Source: Thysanoteuthis rhombus
Lineage: Eukaryota > Mollusca > Cephalopoda > Oegopsida > Thysanoteuthidae
Length of the DNA stretch: 64,000 nucleotides
Direction of reading: 5' to 3'
Assembly: GCA_963457665.1 (NCBI GenBank)
Contig: OY735212.1
Coordinates: 60,644,323-60,708,322, forward strand
The number at the start of each line of letters is the position of its first letter. The stretch's first letter is position 1. The position numbers and the translations under genes were made by a program. Below the pieces are notes generated by a model. That model was not told the DNA's origin. It saw nothing but the letters and a program-made list of their open reading frames with translations, and made no database searches. This document shows positions 38,554 through 50,309 of the stretch, piece by piece.

Positions 38554-38950
38554 TAATAGCACGTTAGAATGTGCCAGTAGTTTGATAGGGTACCTAATTC
38601 AGGAAATTTAAAGTAAAAAATGATGGAGTTCTCAGTCACAGATTTAAAGAAGAGCTTTTAATTCGTTTTGAATTACGGTGTCACTGTTTGACTCTATCAC
38701 CGTTGGGCCAAAACTGAGGCATTCTTGGAAAAGATTGTCACCTAGGATACAACAATCTGTGTGCACAGCAGTGCTGTACAGAGTGTTCTTCACAGTCAGA
38801 GTGCACTATTTCCAGACCTACTAATGGAGTCTTTGGCCCACGATCCCTGGATGGTGCTACACTGCTGGGGGGTGACAGAGGAAGAGTTGTGCAAACAACG
38901 TTGATGACTGGATTAACACCCTCAAACTATTTAGACCAAAGAAAAACTCT
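38554..38950. other. GC-richer unidentified sequence
   Basis: From about 38640 to 38900 the DNA is clearly GC-richer than its flanks and has broken open frames on the plus strand (for example LAHDPWMVLHC near 38835). It looks like a decayed repeat of unknown type. It directly follows the mariner pieces. Confidence 0.4.
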
Positions 38951-40812
38951 GTGTGTTTTATCCAGTTACTATCAGTAAAAAATGACAGGTCTATTTATGT
39001 ATGGATAAATTATACAGATATATATTTTAGTATAAGAGTTAAGTATCCCCTCAAAGTTCGTTTGGGATCAGGGACTAAACCACTCACGAAATTGAAATTC
39101 CCAAATAATTTTTGCCCCCCCCCCCCAACTTGCACACTAGTTACAAAACTGCACAAAATCAGACTCAAACAACTAACTGATAAGAAATAGATAAAGAGAA
39201 CTTAGACATCTATGTAGACTTTGCTGACACTATGACACACTTACCTTTTATCTTTGGAATCTTTGTTTCATTAGTAATTAGAAAGATTAGCAAAAAACAA
39301 GAGGAAAATCATCTGTGTACAACTAATAGAACTGGAGATATATTTGAATATAGATTGCGTAAAATGTTGTGACAATATAAACAAGACATTTGCAGTAGAA
39401 ATATGCATTCAAAGAATTTCTTATTTTTTTACCTACAGATCAATGTATTTGCAAACTTACATTTTAGGGCTATTTTCAGTAAAAAAAAAAAATCTTAAAA
39501 TGAAAATGTTCTTCAGAGATTTTTTCAAAGTAATTTTCATAATGCGATGATCTGATTAATTTGCTGTCAGCAATAATTCTGCTTAAATGTTTTGTGTTAA
39601 CATAGTTGCTGCTACACAATGCACATGTACATTTTGTGGTATATTGCCAATTGTCTCTGATGCACATGTGTGTCTCCATTCCACAATTCCTGCCTTGCGG
39701 CTCTGAACAGAGGATGTGCTTATTTTGTTGCACTATCCAAGGTAGCAGTAAACATGTTAATAGCAGATATGGCTTAAGTCTCCAATTTTCTGATCTCTAT
39801 CTTTTTTTTCTTTCCTAAACTTAAGTTTTAAAAGATATTTAGCTTTTAGTAAGTTTTGGGATCATCGCCAGATATCTTTAATCTGATTTGCACTTCATCA
39901 ACATCTGGTAATACTGTGACTTGTGAATTCTGACTGATCACCTTCAAATGCTGGGCTGGAATTTGAATTTTAAGTTGATGACAAATATCAATGATAGAAA
40001 TTTATCACCTTTTATTTAGAGAAAAATTAGAATGAATTATCATCAAACATGTTGGTCTCAAAGGTTAAACCATGATTGTACTTCTTTAAGTGTTTGATCT
40101 TGTTGCTTTCTGTACCAACATACATAAACTAGCTGAATACCTGTCTACCCTGGGGAAAAATATTTAAGGAGTAAAAAATAGGACTAAAGCTTTGACATAT
40201 AAAAGTTTCTCTTCACTTTAGGTTGTAGTTAGAGATTTGGCGGCCTGGGAGGCTTGGCTCCTTGAAGGGCTCCCTCCAACAATTAGTGTTGTTAACATAA
40301 TATCAATAAAAATGTAGTTGTTGAAGTACTATTTATAAAGCTTATGGGTCCCATTTGTCATGTTACAGGGATGAAAAAGTCTCCCATAAGTGGCAGTGGG
40401 GGGTTTTTCTTCATAAAGAATTATATATAAAGACGTGTACATGAACAGAAAGTAAGCTATGGTTCCATGTTGGCATTATATTTACATTACAAATATACCC
40501 CCACCCAAAACCTTTTAAAAATGTTTTTTTTCTCAATTATTTTCAATTTTAAAACCTTTACCTATGTATATTGAGTATACATGTGAAATTTTGCCAATGT
40601 CCAGGTGGTTTTTTGTAGCATTACAGACATTCAGATACCTCTCATTTATATAGGAGATAACCTTTACTGAAATTGTTAATTTTTCCTCGTTTTTTTGTAT
40701 CAAGTTGAGATACCAAATTTATTTTGAATTTCATTTTTATTGCGCTTAGTTGACCCATAATCAGTGCATTGCAATTCTTGTTAAAAATTGTAATTTTTTT
40801 TTTCTAATTTCA

Positions 40813-40850
40813 TGGGTTTTTTCTTTTATTTCCTAGAAAGAAAAAACCCA
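40813..40850. repeat. Perfect 14-bp hairpin
   Basis: TGGGTTTTTTCTTT and AAAGAAAAAACCCA pair perfectly around a 10-nt loop. No adjacent gene explains it, and it may be the core of a small inverted-repeat element. Confidence 0.6.
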
Positions 40851-42580
40851 AATTTTTGTTTGAATAAAAGAAAAACAAACTTTCGTTAATCATAACATAA
40901 AATTGAATTTTTATAAGTACTTATTTAAATCAACCATTAATAGATCATTATGCCATATTTGATGAGAGCTAATTAAAAATTTAAATTCCATAGTTGAAAA
41001 TATACTGAGAATTAACTTTGAGTGAAATTCTTCTGGCAAGACGTGAAATTTGATATGGTTCAACACAATTGACTGCATACCCCAAGCAGCACTTGTTTAG
41101 TTTAGAAAATATCTTTTAACTGAGTGCCCCTCTGGAGAAGTTGAAACAACTGCCTTGTTAAATGCATCGAAGCCAGGAATGTTAGGTTCATCCTTTAGCA
41201 TATATATATATATCATGAGGTAGTGAATGACCTTCTCATACTAAAACTCAATCATATACGTTCGAATGTGAAACTTGGACAGTTTGTTTCAAAGTACAGA
41301 AAACTGACAGATTCCTGTTAATTTTGGACATACATGAATATCACTCGCATTAATAGAAAAATGAAAAAACTTTTTCTTTTTTTTTAAAAGAAGAAATGTT
41401 TAAGATTTGGACAAGGGGTGCACAAAAATTTTTTATACAAAAAAAATTGACTTGAAACACTTGCTTAAATTTTTGTTATAAAACTTCAATGTGGATGAAC
41501 ATCATTTGCTGTAAAGGTTTCTTTTGTTTTGTGTCCACATAACTTTTAACCATCGTCAAAATTGACTTCAGATATACAAAAAGGAATTGAAAAATTTCAC
41601 TTACTATCAGCAGTTCAACTGCACATATACCTGATTTATTAATATTCTTCAAAATTATTAATCATTTATCCATATTCATTACTATTTACTTGATATATTA
41701 ATATTAATCATGGTTGCAGCGGATAATAGTGTCTAATCCAAAGTCTGTTTTTCCTCCATTGTCTTGTTTTCATTTGTGCACAATTTTTAACATCAAATGT
41801 GCAACAGTGTCTTCTTCTTCATAATTTTGGAAATTTTTCAAAATGCAAATATTATTGCCTTTTTTTTTCTTTTTTTTTTTTTTGTTTACATACAAACAAC
41901 GTTCCATGCTATCAATTTTATGAAAAATATGCTCTATAGAGTTTAGTCTCAGAAAACTGATAGCAGATTTTTTTCCAATCTTTCTTAATAATTGCACAAA
42001 GATTTCAACTATAAAATTATTTTTTCATAGAAGTTAAGGTCTTTTTTCTCCCAGATGTCAATCTCATTGTGAAAATTTCTCTTCATCCCTGCAGTATGGT
42101 AATAATTAAAGAGGAAGGAATTTACTACTTCACCACTGCAGTTAATCACTAATTAGATTAGGAAAGTGCTGATATCATAATAGATATGCTTTAAAGTACA
42201 AAATTTTATCTAATTTTTTTAAAATTATGAATTATGAAATATGTATATTTATAAATTGTAATCTGTGAGGTGATTTACTCAAGTTGAAAATGACTTTGTG
42301 CTGTAGATTATTAGAAAGGAAGGCTGTCGATTTCATACAAGAATTTTCATCTCTGATATTGTTGCCTCTTTGGCTAAACTATTGAGATTGATTGAATAGG
42401 AATTATAATGTTAACACTCCAGCCCTCGTTGGTAAGTCTTTGATTTTTATTTTGTATTCTATAATGAAATACATGATGTCCTCAAGCTAAAAACTTTGAA
42501 CTCATGGACAACTCATTATTACTAACAAACTGCCATAAAACCATGGTCGCCTACTAAGCCATTTTTTGGATAGATCTGGT

Positions 42581-42584
<4 letters not shown>

Positions 42585-42613
<29 letters not shown>
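42585..42613. repeat. Poly-T tract
   Basis: About 29 consecutive T. On the minus strand it could be a poly-A tail, but no retrogene is visible next to it. Confidence 0.9.
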
Positions 42614-43886
42614 CAATTTAGCTGATAAAAATCTACAATAGCCGATTAAATCTGGTAAGTTTAATAAAAGTAAGAGTATAATTTTTATTAATGATTTATT
42701 CTGGAGTCTTAGTATATATTTATTTTATTTGATAAGTAGGCTCCAAATGGGTACCATATATCTTTGAAGTTGAGGGTTTTTTTCTTAACCTTATTAGTAG
42801 TCTAAAATCAACACATCGACTTATAGTCAACTCAGTCATAAAGAAAGGACAAAACTTGTCAAATTCTGTGCAAAAACAGGCTCCTTGCAATAATGATAAT
42901 TCCTTCCAAAAACAAAAACAGCAAAAATTTGAATGAAAATTGGCTATATTAATGAATTATTGACCATTGAGAGTGGAGATAAAAAATTTCTTCTTTTCTC
43001 AAATCGGCTCTCTTTGGAGCCTACCAAGAGAAATATAAAGAAGGTGATTTTAACCGAAGGACCAAACAGCAGTCGACTTGTTAAGTATAATCTATGCCTG
43101 AACGTCTGTCTAACACAATCCACTACACATAACTACAATGACAGCTGAAGTTCATTCATGCAACATCGAACAGAACTTATGCTTTTCTCTCCTCAGATTT
43201 TTCTCTCTTTTGTCTCATTCCCTTTACTACAACAATGAATAAAGATTTCATTTACAAGTTATCATTTATTTATATTCAGTCAGTGTTTAACGAAAAATAT
43301 GGTACAAACTCATTTGTCTGTTTTTGTTAGATTTTCTTTTATCGCTAAAGCAAATTTATCAAATGGTTTGATAATGGTTTTAGGCTTAGATCTTCCGATT
43401 TGCCTGGTTTTTCTTTTCTAATTTGACCTCATCTTTATACTCACGTTCAACTTATATTTGAAGATATAGTGTACATAATATATATAGTCTAGAAAGTCTT
43501 TAGATAGTCTTTACAACTTAAACACTAAATTCATTAAAAAACTTTTCAAAAATGTTTTTGTGTCATTTCAGTCACTTATTACCCGATATCTGTCAATGTA
43601 ATTTATGTAATTTTCTTCAGTGTTTTTTTTTTTTATAATACATATACTTTGTTATTATGGTACTATGTGTAATTTTTCTCTTGTTGGGTTCATCAGTTAT
43701 TTACCATGTAACTATTTTGTGGATATTGAAAACAAAACAGTCATATCAACATGGCATCCCGGCAGTGTTGATCAAACACCACTTCCCTTTCAGTTATGAT
43801 TTCAATATATAGCTTATGTCATACATGTAGTTTGTTATTTTATATAGGGTATTATCATAATGTGTGTGTATGTGTTTTTTTATACA

Positions 43887-43889
43887 TAC

Positions 43890-43951
<62 letters not shown>
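43887..43951. repeat. (TA)n microsatellite at SINE tail
   Basis: About 30 TA units directly abutting the 3' end of the minus-strand SINE, so they probably grew from its TA-rich tail. Confidence 0.9.
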
Positions 43952-43953
<2 letters not shown>

Positions 43954-44148
43954 CATGATATTGTAGAGAAACTTTTATTTGAAATGATCTCGTTACATAG
44001 TTGATGTATCACTCAGCCTAGACAACATAGATAGAATAAACAATCAAAGAGAATGGGGCTGCTACAAGAATTGGACCTGCGACCGATAGGGTAACCACTT
44101 AAATGTGGCGTTGCCCTTACCATTAAGCTAAACAGTCTATGTAACGAC
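43952..44148 (-). mobile_element. tRNA-derived SINE
   Basis: On the minus strand the head (44148 to 44056) contains an A-box-like TTTAGCTTAATGGTAAGGGC (around 44114-44133) and a B-box-like GGTCGCAGGTCCAATTC (44068-44084), spaced as in a tRNA-type RNA polymerase III promoter. The head is followed by a ~100-bp body (TGTTTATTCTATCTATGTTG, then TCTAGGC) shared with the copy at 17.1 kb and by a TA tail. Cloverleaf pairing is not complete enough to call a functional tRNA. Confidence 0.6.
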
Positions 44149-44240
44149 ATGCGATCATTTCAAACAAGAGTTACTATGTAATATAATGCAATTTATAATC
44201 ATTCTGTTGGATCATACATATCCATTTCTTAATACATATA
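44137..44240 (+). mobile_element. SINE tail fragment in opposite orientation
   Basis: CTATGTAACGACATGCGATC, then ATTTCAAAC and TGTAATATAATGCAATTTAT match the 3' half of the SINE at 17.2 kb on the plus strand. It meets the head of the minus-strand SINE at about 44137-44148, so the two are head to head. Confidence 0.55.
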
Positions 44241-44244
44241 TAAC

Positions 44245-44935
44245 TGGGAGCAGCTGCCACCATTATACATCCACTACTGGACAGGCCGTTCCCATCTTCT
44301 TCTTCCATGTCTTACCAGCAAACCTTTCTAAGTCATCCCTTCATCTTGTGTCTGATCTTTTCTTACCCAATAGCTTAGTCTTTTGCTCCATCTGTTGTTA
44401 TCTCTCCTAGCTAAGTGTCCATCCCATTTCCATTTTTGTTGCTTAATCACCTGTAATTATATTCATCAATCTCTGAACCTCACTTTCTGTTCTTATGGTC
44501 ATTTTGGTTACTTTATTGTTGAACATTACTTTTGACTTTTAGGCCTATTCTTTTTACTTTCCTTGTTTAGATCAGTCAACATGTTTTGTAACTCTTCTGA
44601 TGCCTCTGGCGTAAACGAAATGTCATTGTCAAGTCTCAAGGGGTTTACATATTCCTTGTCTATGTTTATTCCCATTCTCTCCCAGTGCCTGTCAGTCTGT
44701 CTGAGTATTTTTGTGAATAGCATATATATGTTGAGTAATGATTGTCAAGGTCATGATTCCTTTCTTGTGGAGTAGAATCACTATTGCTGTACAAGTTTCG
44801 GGGTACTTTCCTTTCTCTCAAGCCTTGTATGAATCTCTCCTCTAGAAGGTCTTATTATGCCATCCTTACCTAGAGCTTTCTGAGTTTCATATTTCATAAC
44901 GCAAACACTACTTCTTCTCCTGTTATGTCTGTGAT
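44245..44935 (-). mobile_element. Internally deleted RTE-type LINE fragment
   Basis: Minus-strand translation from 44935 downward matches RTE reverse transcriptase in patches: [19 protein letters not shown] with KDGI (44880-44935), then MLFTKIL at ~44700. It jumps directly to GINIDKEYVNPLRLDNDISF and SEELQNMLTDLN (44540-44670), where the FADD catalytic box has decayed to LDND. A C-terminal 'W.RDDLERFAGKTWKKK' stretch lies at 44260-44330. The palm region with the first catalytic Asp is missing between FTKIL and GINID, so the copy is deleted as well as 5'-truncated and frameshifted. It is not functional. Confidence 0.7.
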
Positions 44936-44972
44936 ATCACTAATATCTATCTGATTATCTGTTTGTGGCACA

Positions 44973-44974
<2 letters not shown>

Positions 44975-45021
<47 letters not shown>

Positions 45022-45046
45022 ACTTACATGTGTGTGTATGTATGTA

Positions 45047-45091
<45 letters not shown>

Positions 45092-45117
45092 CACTTACAT
45101 GTGTGTGTATGTATGTA

Positions 45118-45172
<55 letters not shown>

Positions 45173-45197
45173 ACTTACATGTGTGTGTATGTATGTA

Positions 45198-45242
<45 letters not shown>

Positions 45243-45267
45243 ACTTACATGTGTGTGTATGTATGTA

Positions 45268-45334
<67 letters not shown>

Positions 45335-45335
45335 A
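44975..45335. repeat. Higher-order minisatellite of (TA)n plus 31-bp block
   Basis: Four copies of AACACTTACATGTGTGTGTA followed by TGTATGTATCT (about 45019, 45091, 45170 and 45240) are separated by (TA)n runs, giving a unit of about 70-79 bp. It ends in (TA)n(GT)n. The long 'YIYIYI' frames on both strands are artefacts of this repeat. Confidence 0.95.
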
Positions 45336-47037
45336 TACATTTTAAAATTAGCTTGAAATGAGAAATATTAGCTATTTTCAAAGATGGTATCATCTATAAA
45401 TAACAAACCATAGTTGGCAGCACTACCATGAAGCCTACTTTGTCTTTTTTTTTTTAAATACAGACAATGGTTTGAGATAACAAACAGCACACTACTTTGT
45501 GACACACATCAAACATTATACATCTTCAGCTCTTCTTGGGCTCTTGAGATAATTATACCATCGGCATGGTAGCCATTAATATTGTAATGTATGTGTTTTA
45601 TCATGTTTCAATTCTTTGTAACTTGGTACATACCAGACACTTGTAAATATTCTTCCAAAGCAAAAAGCTGATGCAAGTGATGGTGTAAAGGAAATGAAAG
45701 TGATCATGACTGAATACTCGTTCAACATAGACAATGTAAAACCTCATGGAAATTAAGTGACTTGTACATAATTATAATATTACGATTGTTATTATCATTG
45801 TTTCGTAAATGTTTAGAAAGGTAAAATATATACTAAGCCGAACATATGACTAGATGATGCTTGATACACACAGTACGTAAGTGTTTTGACTTACCTGAAA
45901 AATCCAACTTAATGACAAACCTAGGAACGGAATTTGTTCATTACCTAGGGATTTCCTATGGAAGAAAGAAAGAAACCTTGACACTCAGATAATTTCAAGT
46001 TATAAAATACGAAAGTATCTTGAAAAATCATATTCGTAAGTAATTGGTATTTTTATATTTACAACAAAGAGTTATAGGTAGTTTTGTTTATGTTCTACAT
46101 AATGTTCTGAGGATAATGGGAATAAACACTGCAATATTAACATTGTTATCAACAAACAAACAAGTTTTGAGGTATAAATCTTTATGTTCTGAGAATGATG
46201 AGAATAATTATGATATTAAGAAAAGAACTCAAAACTCTTGCTTTGTAATCAAATATTTATTAATTAGAAGCAGGTTTTTCTAAATTACCTTCATCCTTGT
46301 AAACTTTCTTTGATCAGTATTTTTTTTTTTTATACTTGACTCATGTTCTATATAAGTGGTTTAAGGAAAGGAGTTTTAGATGTGCGAATTTTCATTTGTT
46401 TTCTCTTGCCACACTTCCTCACTCACTTCTAATTTTTGAGAAATCCCCTACTGTCTAGTCCTTTCAAGACTGACTGATTCAGGTTCACAGTGCCTGAATT
46501 TTTAAAAGACTATAAAAAAGCCAAATGTGTATGATTTTCATTTGATGGTTAAAGAATAGTATTCTTTTCTTAGATTGAAATTTTCCATTTTTTGAAGGAC
46601 CAAAATCATGATGGGATGCATTTGTCTCATTAGACATTTATCGTGGGATTGACAAAAAACACAAAATTAGCAGTTATGCAATAATAATGCATATCTTTCT
46701 TGTTCAGTCACACAATACTGATTTCTGCATAGATTTCATTCTATGATGACGTAATTGTCTGTGGTTCAATCACATTTCATTTTTTGAGACACATACATTC
46801 CAGTAGATTTCCTAGAATATTTTTTATGGGATATACATATCGCAGCAATCATAGAAACGTTGGCATATTTATGTCGCCAAAGAGTGAAAGGGTTAATGAT
46901 TTGTACAATATCAAGTTTTACCAATCTGAAATGTTGCATGGGACTTTGCTTCAGTGTATCTATGTTTGTTGGCCTAGATAAGGTGGAGCAAAATATCTAT
47001 TTTATGATATCTAATGTTTTTGTAAATGTGAAGAAAA
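45336..47037. other. AT-rich noncoding stretch
   Basis: Nothing recognised. Confidence 0.5.
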
Positions 47038-47427
47038 CTCACCATCACAGTCAATAATTGAACAACCATAGCATAAAAATTTGAAGTCATATAAAATATA
47101 AGGATTGAAGGATAAATATGGTCAGAATAAATTCTATTTATGACATCACTGATGTTTTCCGCTGGAAAGCATCTAAAATATATTTTTTTTTTAAAACATT
47201 TGAAAACATAGTTAGATACATTTAGATATTCTAGCATCTAGATGCTTTTAGTAAACCTGTCGAAATAAGGCCTAAGAAAGCTTTCATCCAAAAATCAAAA
47301 AACAAGCCTGTAGACAAAACAGCATGACCAGGAACGCTGGCACTAACACACACACACATATATATATATTTATGCATTTATAAAAAGATAGATCACTTTG
47401 TCATCTTTGATAGCTATGGTTGTTCAA
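47038..47427 (+). mobile_element. Inverted-repeat family 2, copy a
   Basis: CTCACCATCACAGTCAATAA leads into the left inverted repeat TTGAACAACCATAGC, and the right end is GCTATGGTTGTTCAA. The interior shares AATATGGTCAGAATAAATTC, then TATTTATGAC and AAAAATCAAAAA with the copies at 49.96 and 59.05 kb. It contains (AC)n(TA)n at 47347-47370. Non-coding. Confidence 0.8.
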
Positions 47428-47914
47428 AATAGTTTTCATTAAAACATTTCAGTTTCATGGCCAGAGAACTCTTGAATACATTTTTCATGATTGTTTAGAA
47501 AGTTTACAATTCAAAATATTTTATTTTGAGAAGGTTAAAGATTCTGGTATTGTAATTCAAATAGAATCATACTTTAAATTCAGTACCACCTACTTAATAT
47601 TTGTATATTTTTCCCATGATTTAATTTCATTTTGATAGCTGCAATCATTGTTTTGGAAGATTGTACAATATTTTTTAAAAGACAACCTTTATTCAGTCTG
47701 ATAAGTATATTAACACTGAAAATATTTAGTGTTGATTTCTTGTACAATGTACTAGTAACATAATCAGTGAGAGTGTACCTGTATATTTCTATCTACTCAC
47801 CTATCGAAACCTGCAGCACTAAACTCACCTTTCAGCATTATCACTAGGTGTTGAAAAATACTCTTGTCAAAATTGTACAATAATCAAAAGATGCTCCTTT
47901 TCCTCCAAATTTAG
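47428..47914. other. AT-rich noncoding stretch
   Basis: Nothing recognised apart from the pyrimidine-rich acceptor region (TGCTCCTTTTCCTCCAAATTTAG) at its right end. Confidence 0.4.
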
Positions 47915-48129
47915 GCTTCCATCTACTGTTCTACTCCTTCGCAGACTGCTGGACTATATCCTGGACTGGAATAATTCCCAATGAACAAGCACGGAGACGT
48001 TGGTACTGCCCAGCACACACGGGCATGATGTCGCTCTCTCATTCTTTTTCTTCACCTTCTGCTTTTCGGTCTTCTTACCGGAATCTCATGCGGACATTGG
48101 CATCGCCAATTCGATCTAATCCAGATGAG
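47915..48129 (+). CDS. Candidate protein-coding exon, 71 codons (unknown product)
   Basis: This 215-nt segment is markedly GC-richer than anything within kilobases. It has a pyrimidine tract with an AG acceptor (TTAG ends 47914; a second good one, CTCCTTCGCAG, ends 47944) and a GAG/GTCAGT donor at 48130. With two leading bases it is open for all 71 codons. It includes GIIPNEQARRRWYCPAHTG, a Met-Met pair at residues 37-38, a Ser-rich stretch (SLSHSFSSPSAF), and ends in RSNPDE at a codon boundary. Composition falls to the AT-rich background exactly at the donor. It could instead be a first coding exon starting at 48025. A phase-0 reading stops early, at 47972. No domain recognised. Confidence 0.45.
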
Positions 48130-48829
48130 GTCAGTTTTGCAACTAAATCCTCGGGTTTTTTTTTTTTTTTCCCTGTCCACTTATCCCGCAGCTGATTTTG
48201 TACTGTGTTACTTAGACAGTATCTGCACAGCAATAGGTACTCGGTATATTTCCTTATCTCAATAAAATATTCAGTGGTTCACATCTATTTTGCCAAAACT
48301 AACTTTTATTAGGAAATCATTTTGGTTGTATTCCTGATTGGTTATTATCAATGGTAATACTTTGATTTATGCTACAATTCTTTCAGAACAAGTTTTTTTT
48401 TTTTTAATTAGCTAGTTATCTTATAAGTGATTTATCTTCTAAGTATTTATGAATGTTTCTTTTTGCTGACATTATTTTGTTGATATTACTGCATTTACCT
48501 GGATTTTTCATAACATTTCTATCTGGCTCAGGTAGGCTTTGTTCTATATATGATTATAGCTGTTAGATCAGTTAGACTAGAATGTTAGAATTATCAATAG
48601 ATGCACATAAATAATTGCTTTAGAACTTCATTTTTTTTCAGCTATTTTGCTGCCTTACTTAGAAATTCTTGGTTTTCTTTTAGGTTTTTCTATGACCAAT
48701 AGCATCACTGTTTGTTGGTGTCAGTAAGTTTTAGAGCTAATTATGAACTTTTTAAATTTTGAATTCTATTTTGAATATTTTATTCATATCACATCTTTAT
48801 ACTTCACTTACCTGTATATGGCTACATTG
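48130..48829. other. AT-rich noncoding stretch (putative intron)
   Basis: A poly-T run and a second acceptor-like CCACTTATCCCGCAG lie at 48155-48192. AATAAA lies at 48261. Nothing else recognised. Confidence 0.4.
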
Positions 48830-49154
48830 CAGGGGTGGATCCAGCTTGTGGAGCTGACCATCTTCCAAAATTAAAAGTTCAAAAATGCTTCTAAACTATC
48901 ACCCAAATCGTGGGGAAAATATATTTTTCTTTATTTTTATATTTCCCTTCTCTTTAATTGATTATTTATTTTATTTATAATTTGTGTACCATTATGATTT
49001 AGAAACATGTTTTGAATAATAAGTGACTTGATTTGGTCAAATTTTACATCATTTTCAATGGTCAAAATAAGTGAAAATTCCTGATTAATCTATTGGAAAG
49101 TGGAAGTTATCATTTAGGGGGGAGAATCTGGAAAACCGCTTAGATCCACCAGTG
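48830..49154. mobile_element. Non-autonomous DNA element with 5-bp CATTG duplication (325 bp)
   Basis: Left end CAGGGGTGGATCCAGC, and complement of right end CACTGGTGGATCTAAG. CATTG flanks both sides directly (48825-48829 and 49155-49159). CAGGGGTGG... ends resemble hAT elements, but hAT normally duplicates 8 bp, so the superfamily is uncertain. No transposase frame. Confidence 0.65.
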
Positions 49155-49159
49155 CATTG

Positions 49160-49962
49160 TACAAGTATTTTCCTCATAGTTTTTTGGGTTCTAAATTTCA
49201 AACTTAGTTGACAGTTTACTTGAATCCTTGTAAATGTTTTAGGAAAAAGAGGCCAGTGTTTGAATAAGATATATATATATAGCACTGCTTTTCAGTATTC
49301 GAACAAAACAATACAAATTTAGCTTGTACAACTTTGAGTTCCAAATCAACAAACAACAATAACATTGAGAAACTGCATTCGTGATCTATGAAAATTGTAG
49401 CCCGACTTTTATAGATTCCCACCTCTTTGAAAACTCTACAGTCAGGTGACAATTCAATCGGATCAAAGAATGCAGTTGTCCTCTGACTTTGGAGGTGGGG
49501 AGTAAGTACACTACTCACACATTCATTCTAGCATGTAAAGTTCAAGAACTAATACGTTTCATTGGTGCCCTGTTTTTTTAAAAGTCCTGTTTCTTTTTAG
49601 ACAGCCCTTATATATACATATATATATATATAAAATGCTGATTGTTACTTTGAATGCTCATCTGATTTTCCTCTGTCAACATTATTTTATAATCTCGAGG
49701 TTTCTGTCTGAATTTCTGTGATAAAGAATTATCATATCTACGCTGGTCTATTTGGACTAGTATCTTCATCTTGGTTGTTATAGTCGCAATATTTCAGCTG
49801 TTGTACTCTGTGCCTTCCTAAAGGTGCCTGTCATATTCAGTTACATTTGAACTGAACCCTTTATTCAATCAATGTGGATATGCTGTCCCAACTAAACTCA
49901 CAACCCCCATGTAAACTGCACTCATTTAACTGAAGCCTAAATCCACTTGGCCATTGTCTTTC
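49160..49962. other. AT-rich noncoding stretch
   Basis: Short TA runs at 49268-49281 and 49611-49632. The minus-strand 100-codon frame at 49216-49518 has no recognised similarity. Confidence 0.4.
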
Positions 49963-50309
49963 ATTGAACAACTGTGGCTATCAAAGATGGTGAAGGGTTC
50001 TATCCTTTTTTATATGTGTGTGTTTCAGCACTCCTGGTCATACCATTTTGTCTACAGACTTGAAAATAGGCATCAGTGCTCCACTTTACTCTCTCTCTTT
50101 TTTTTTTTTTTTTAAAGCTTTTTTAGGCCTTATTTTGACAGGTATATTGATAGCATCTAGATTCTGTAGAATCTAAATACTCTAATGGAAAACACCAGCG
50201 GTGTCATAAACAGAATTTATTCTGACCATATTTATTCTTTGATAGAATTTTTTTATATGACTTTAAATTTTGACATTATGGTTGTTTTGTTATTGACTGA
50301 TGGCGAGTT
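49963..50309 (-). mobile_element. Inverted-repeat family 2, copy b
   Basis: Begins TTGAACAACTGTGGC and, on the complement, ends with CTCGCCATCAGTCAATAA leading to a decayed ACAACCATAATG. ATCTAGATTCTG near 50157 and ATAAACAGAATTTATTCTGA at 50208 match copy a in the opposite orientation. Confidence 0.75.

Larger units (their letters stand above)
38951..43886. other. AT-rich noncoding stretch
   Basis: No gene or repeat family recognised. It contains a poly-C run at 39115-39126, a 14-bp perfect hairpin at 40813, a poly-T tract at 42585-42613, and many T-runs. Confidence 0.5.

Noticed and set aside
42585..42613. Poly-T as the tail of a minus-strand retrogene
   Set aside because: No coding remnant or LINE 3' end is visible on the corresponding side.
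44056..44148. Possible functional tRNA gene on the minus strand
   Set aside because: A and B boxes are present, but the acceptor and anticodon stems do not pair convincingly and the segment continues into a SINE body.
44894..45393. Several overlapping YIYIYI/THTC-type frames on both strands
   Set aside because: They are pure translations of (TA)n and GT-rich repeat, open on both strands at once.
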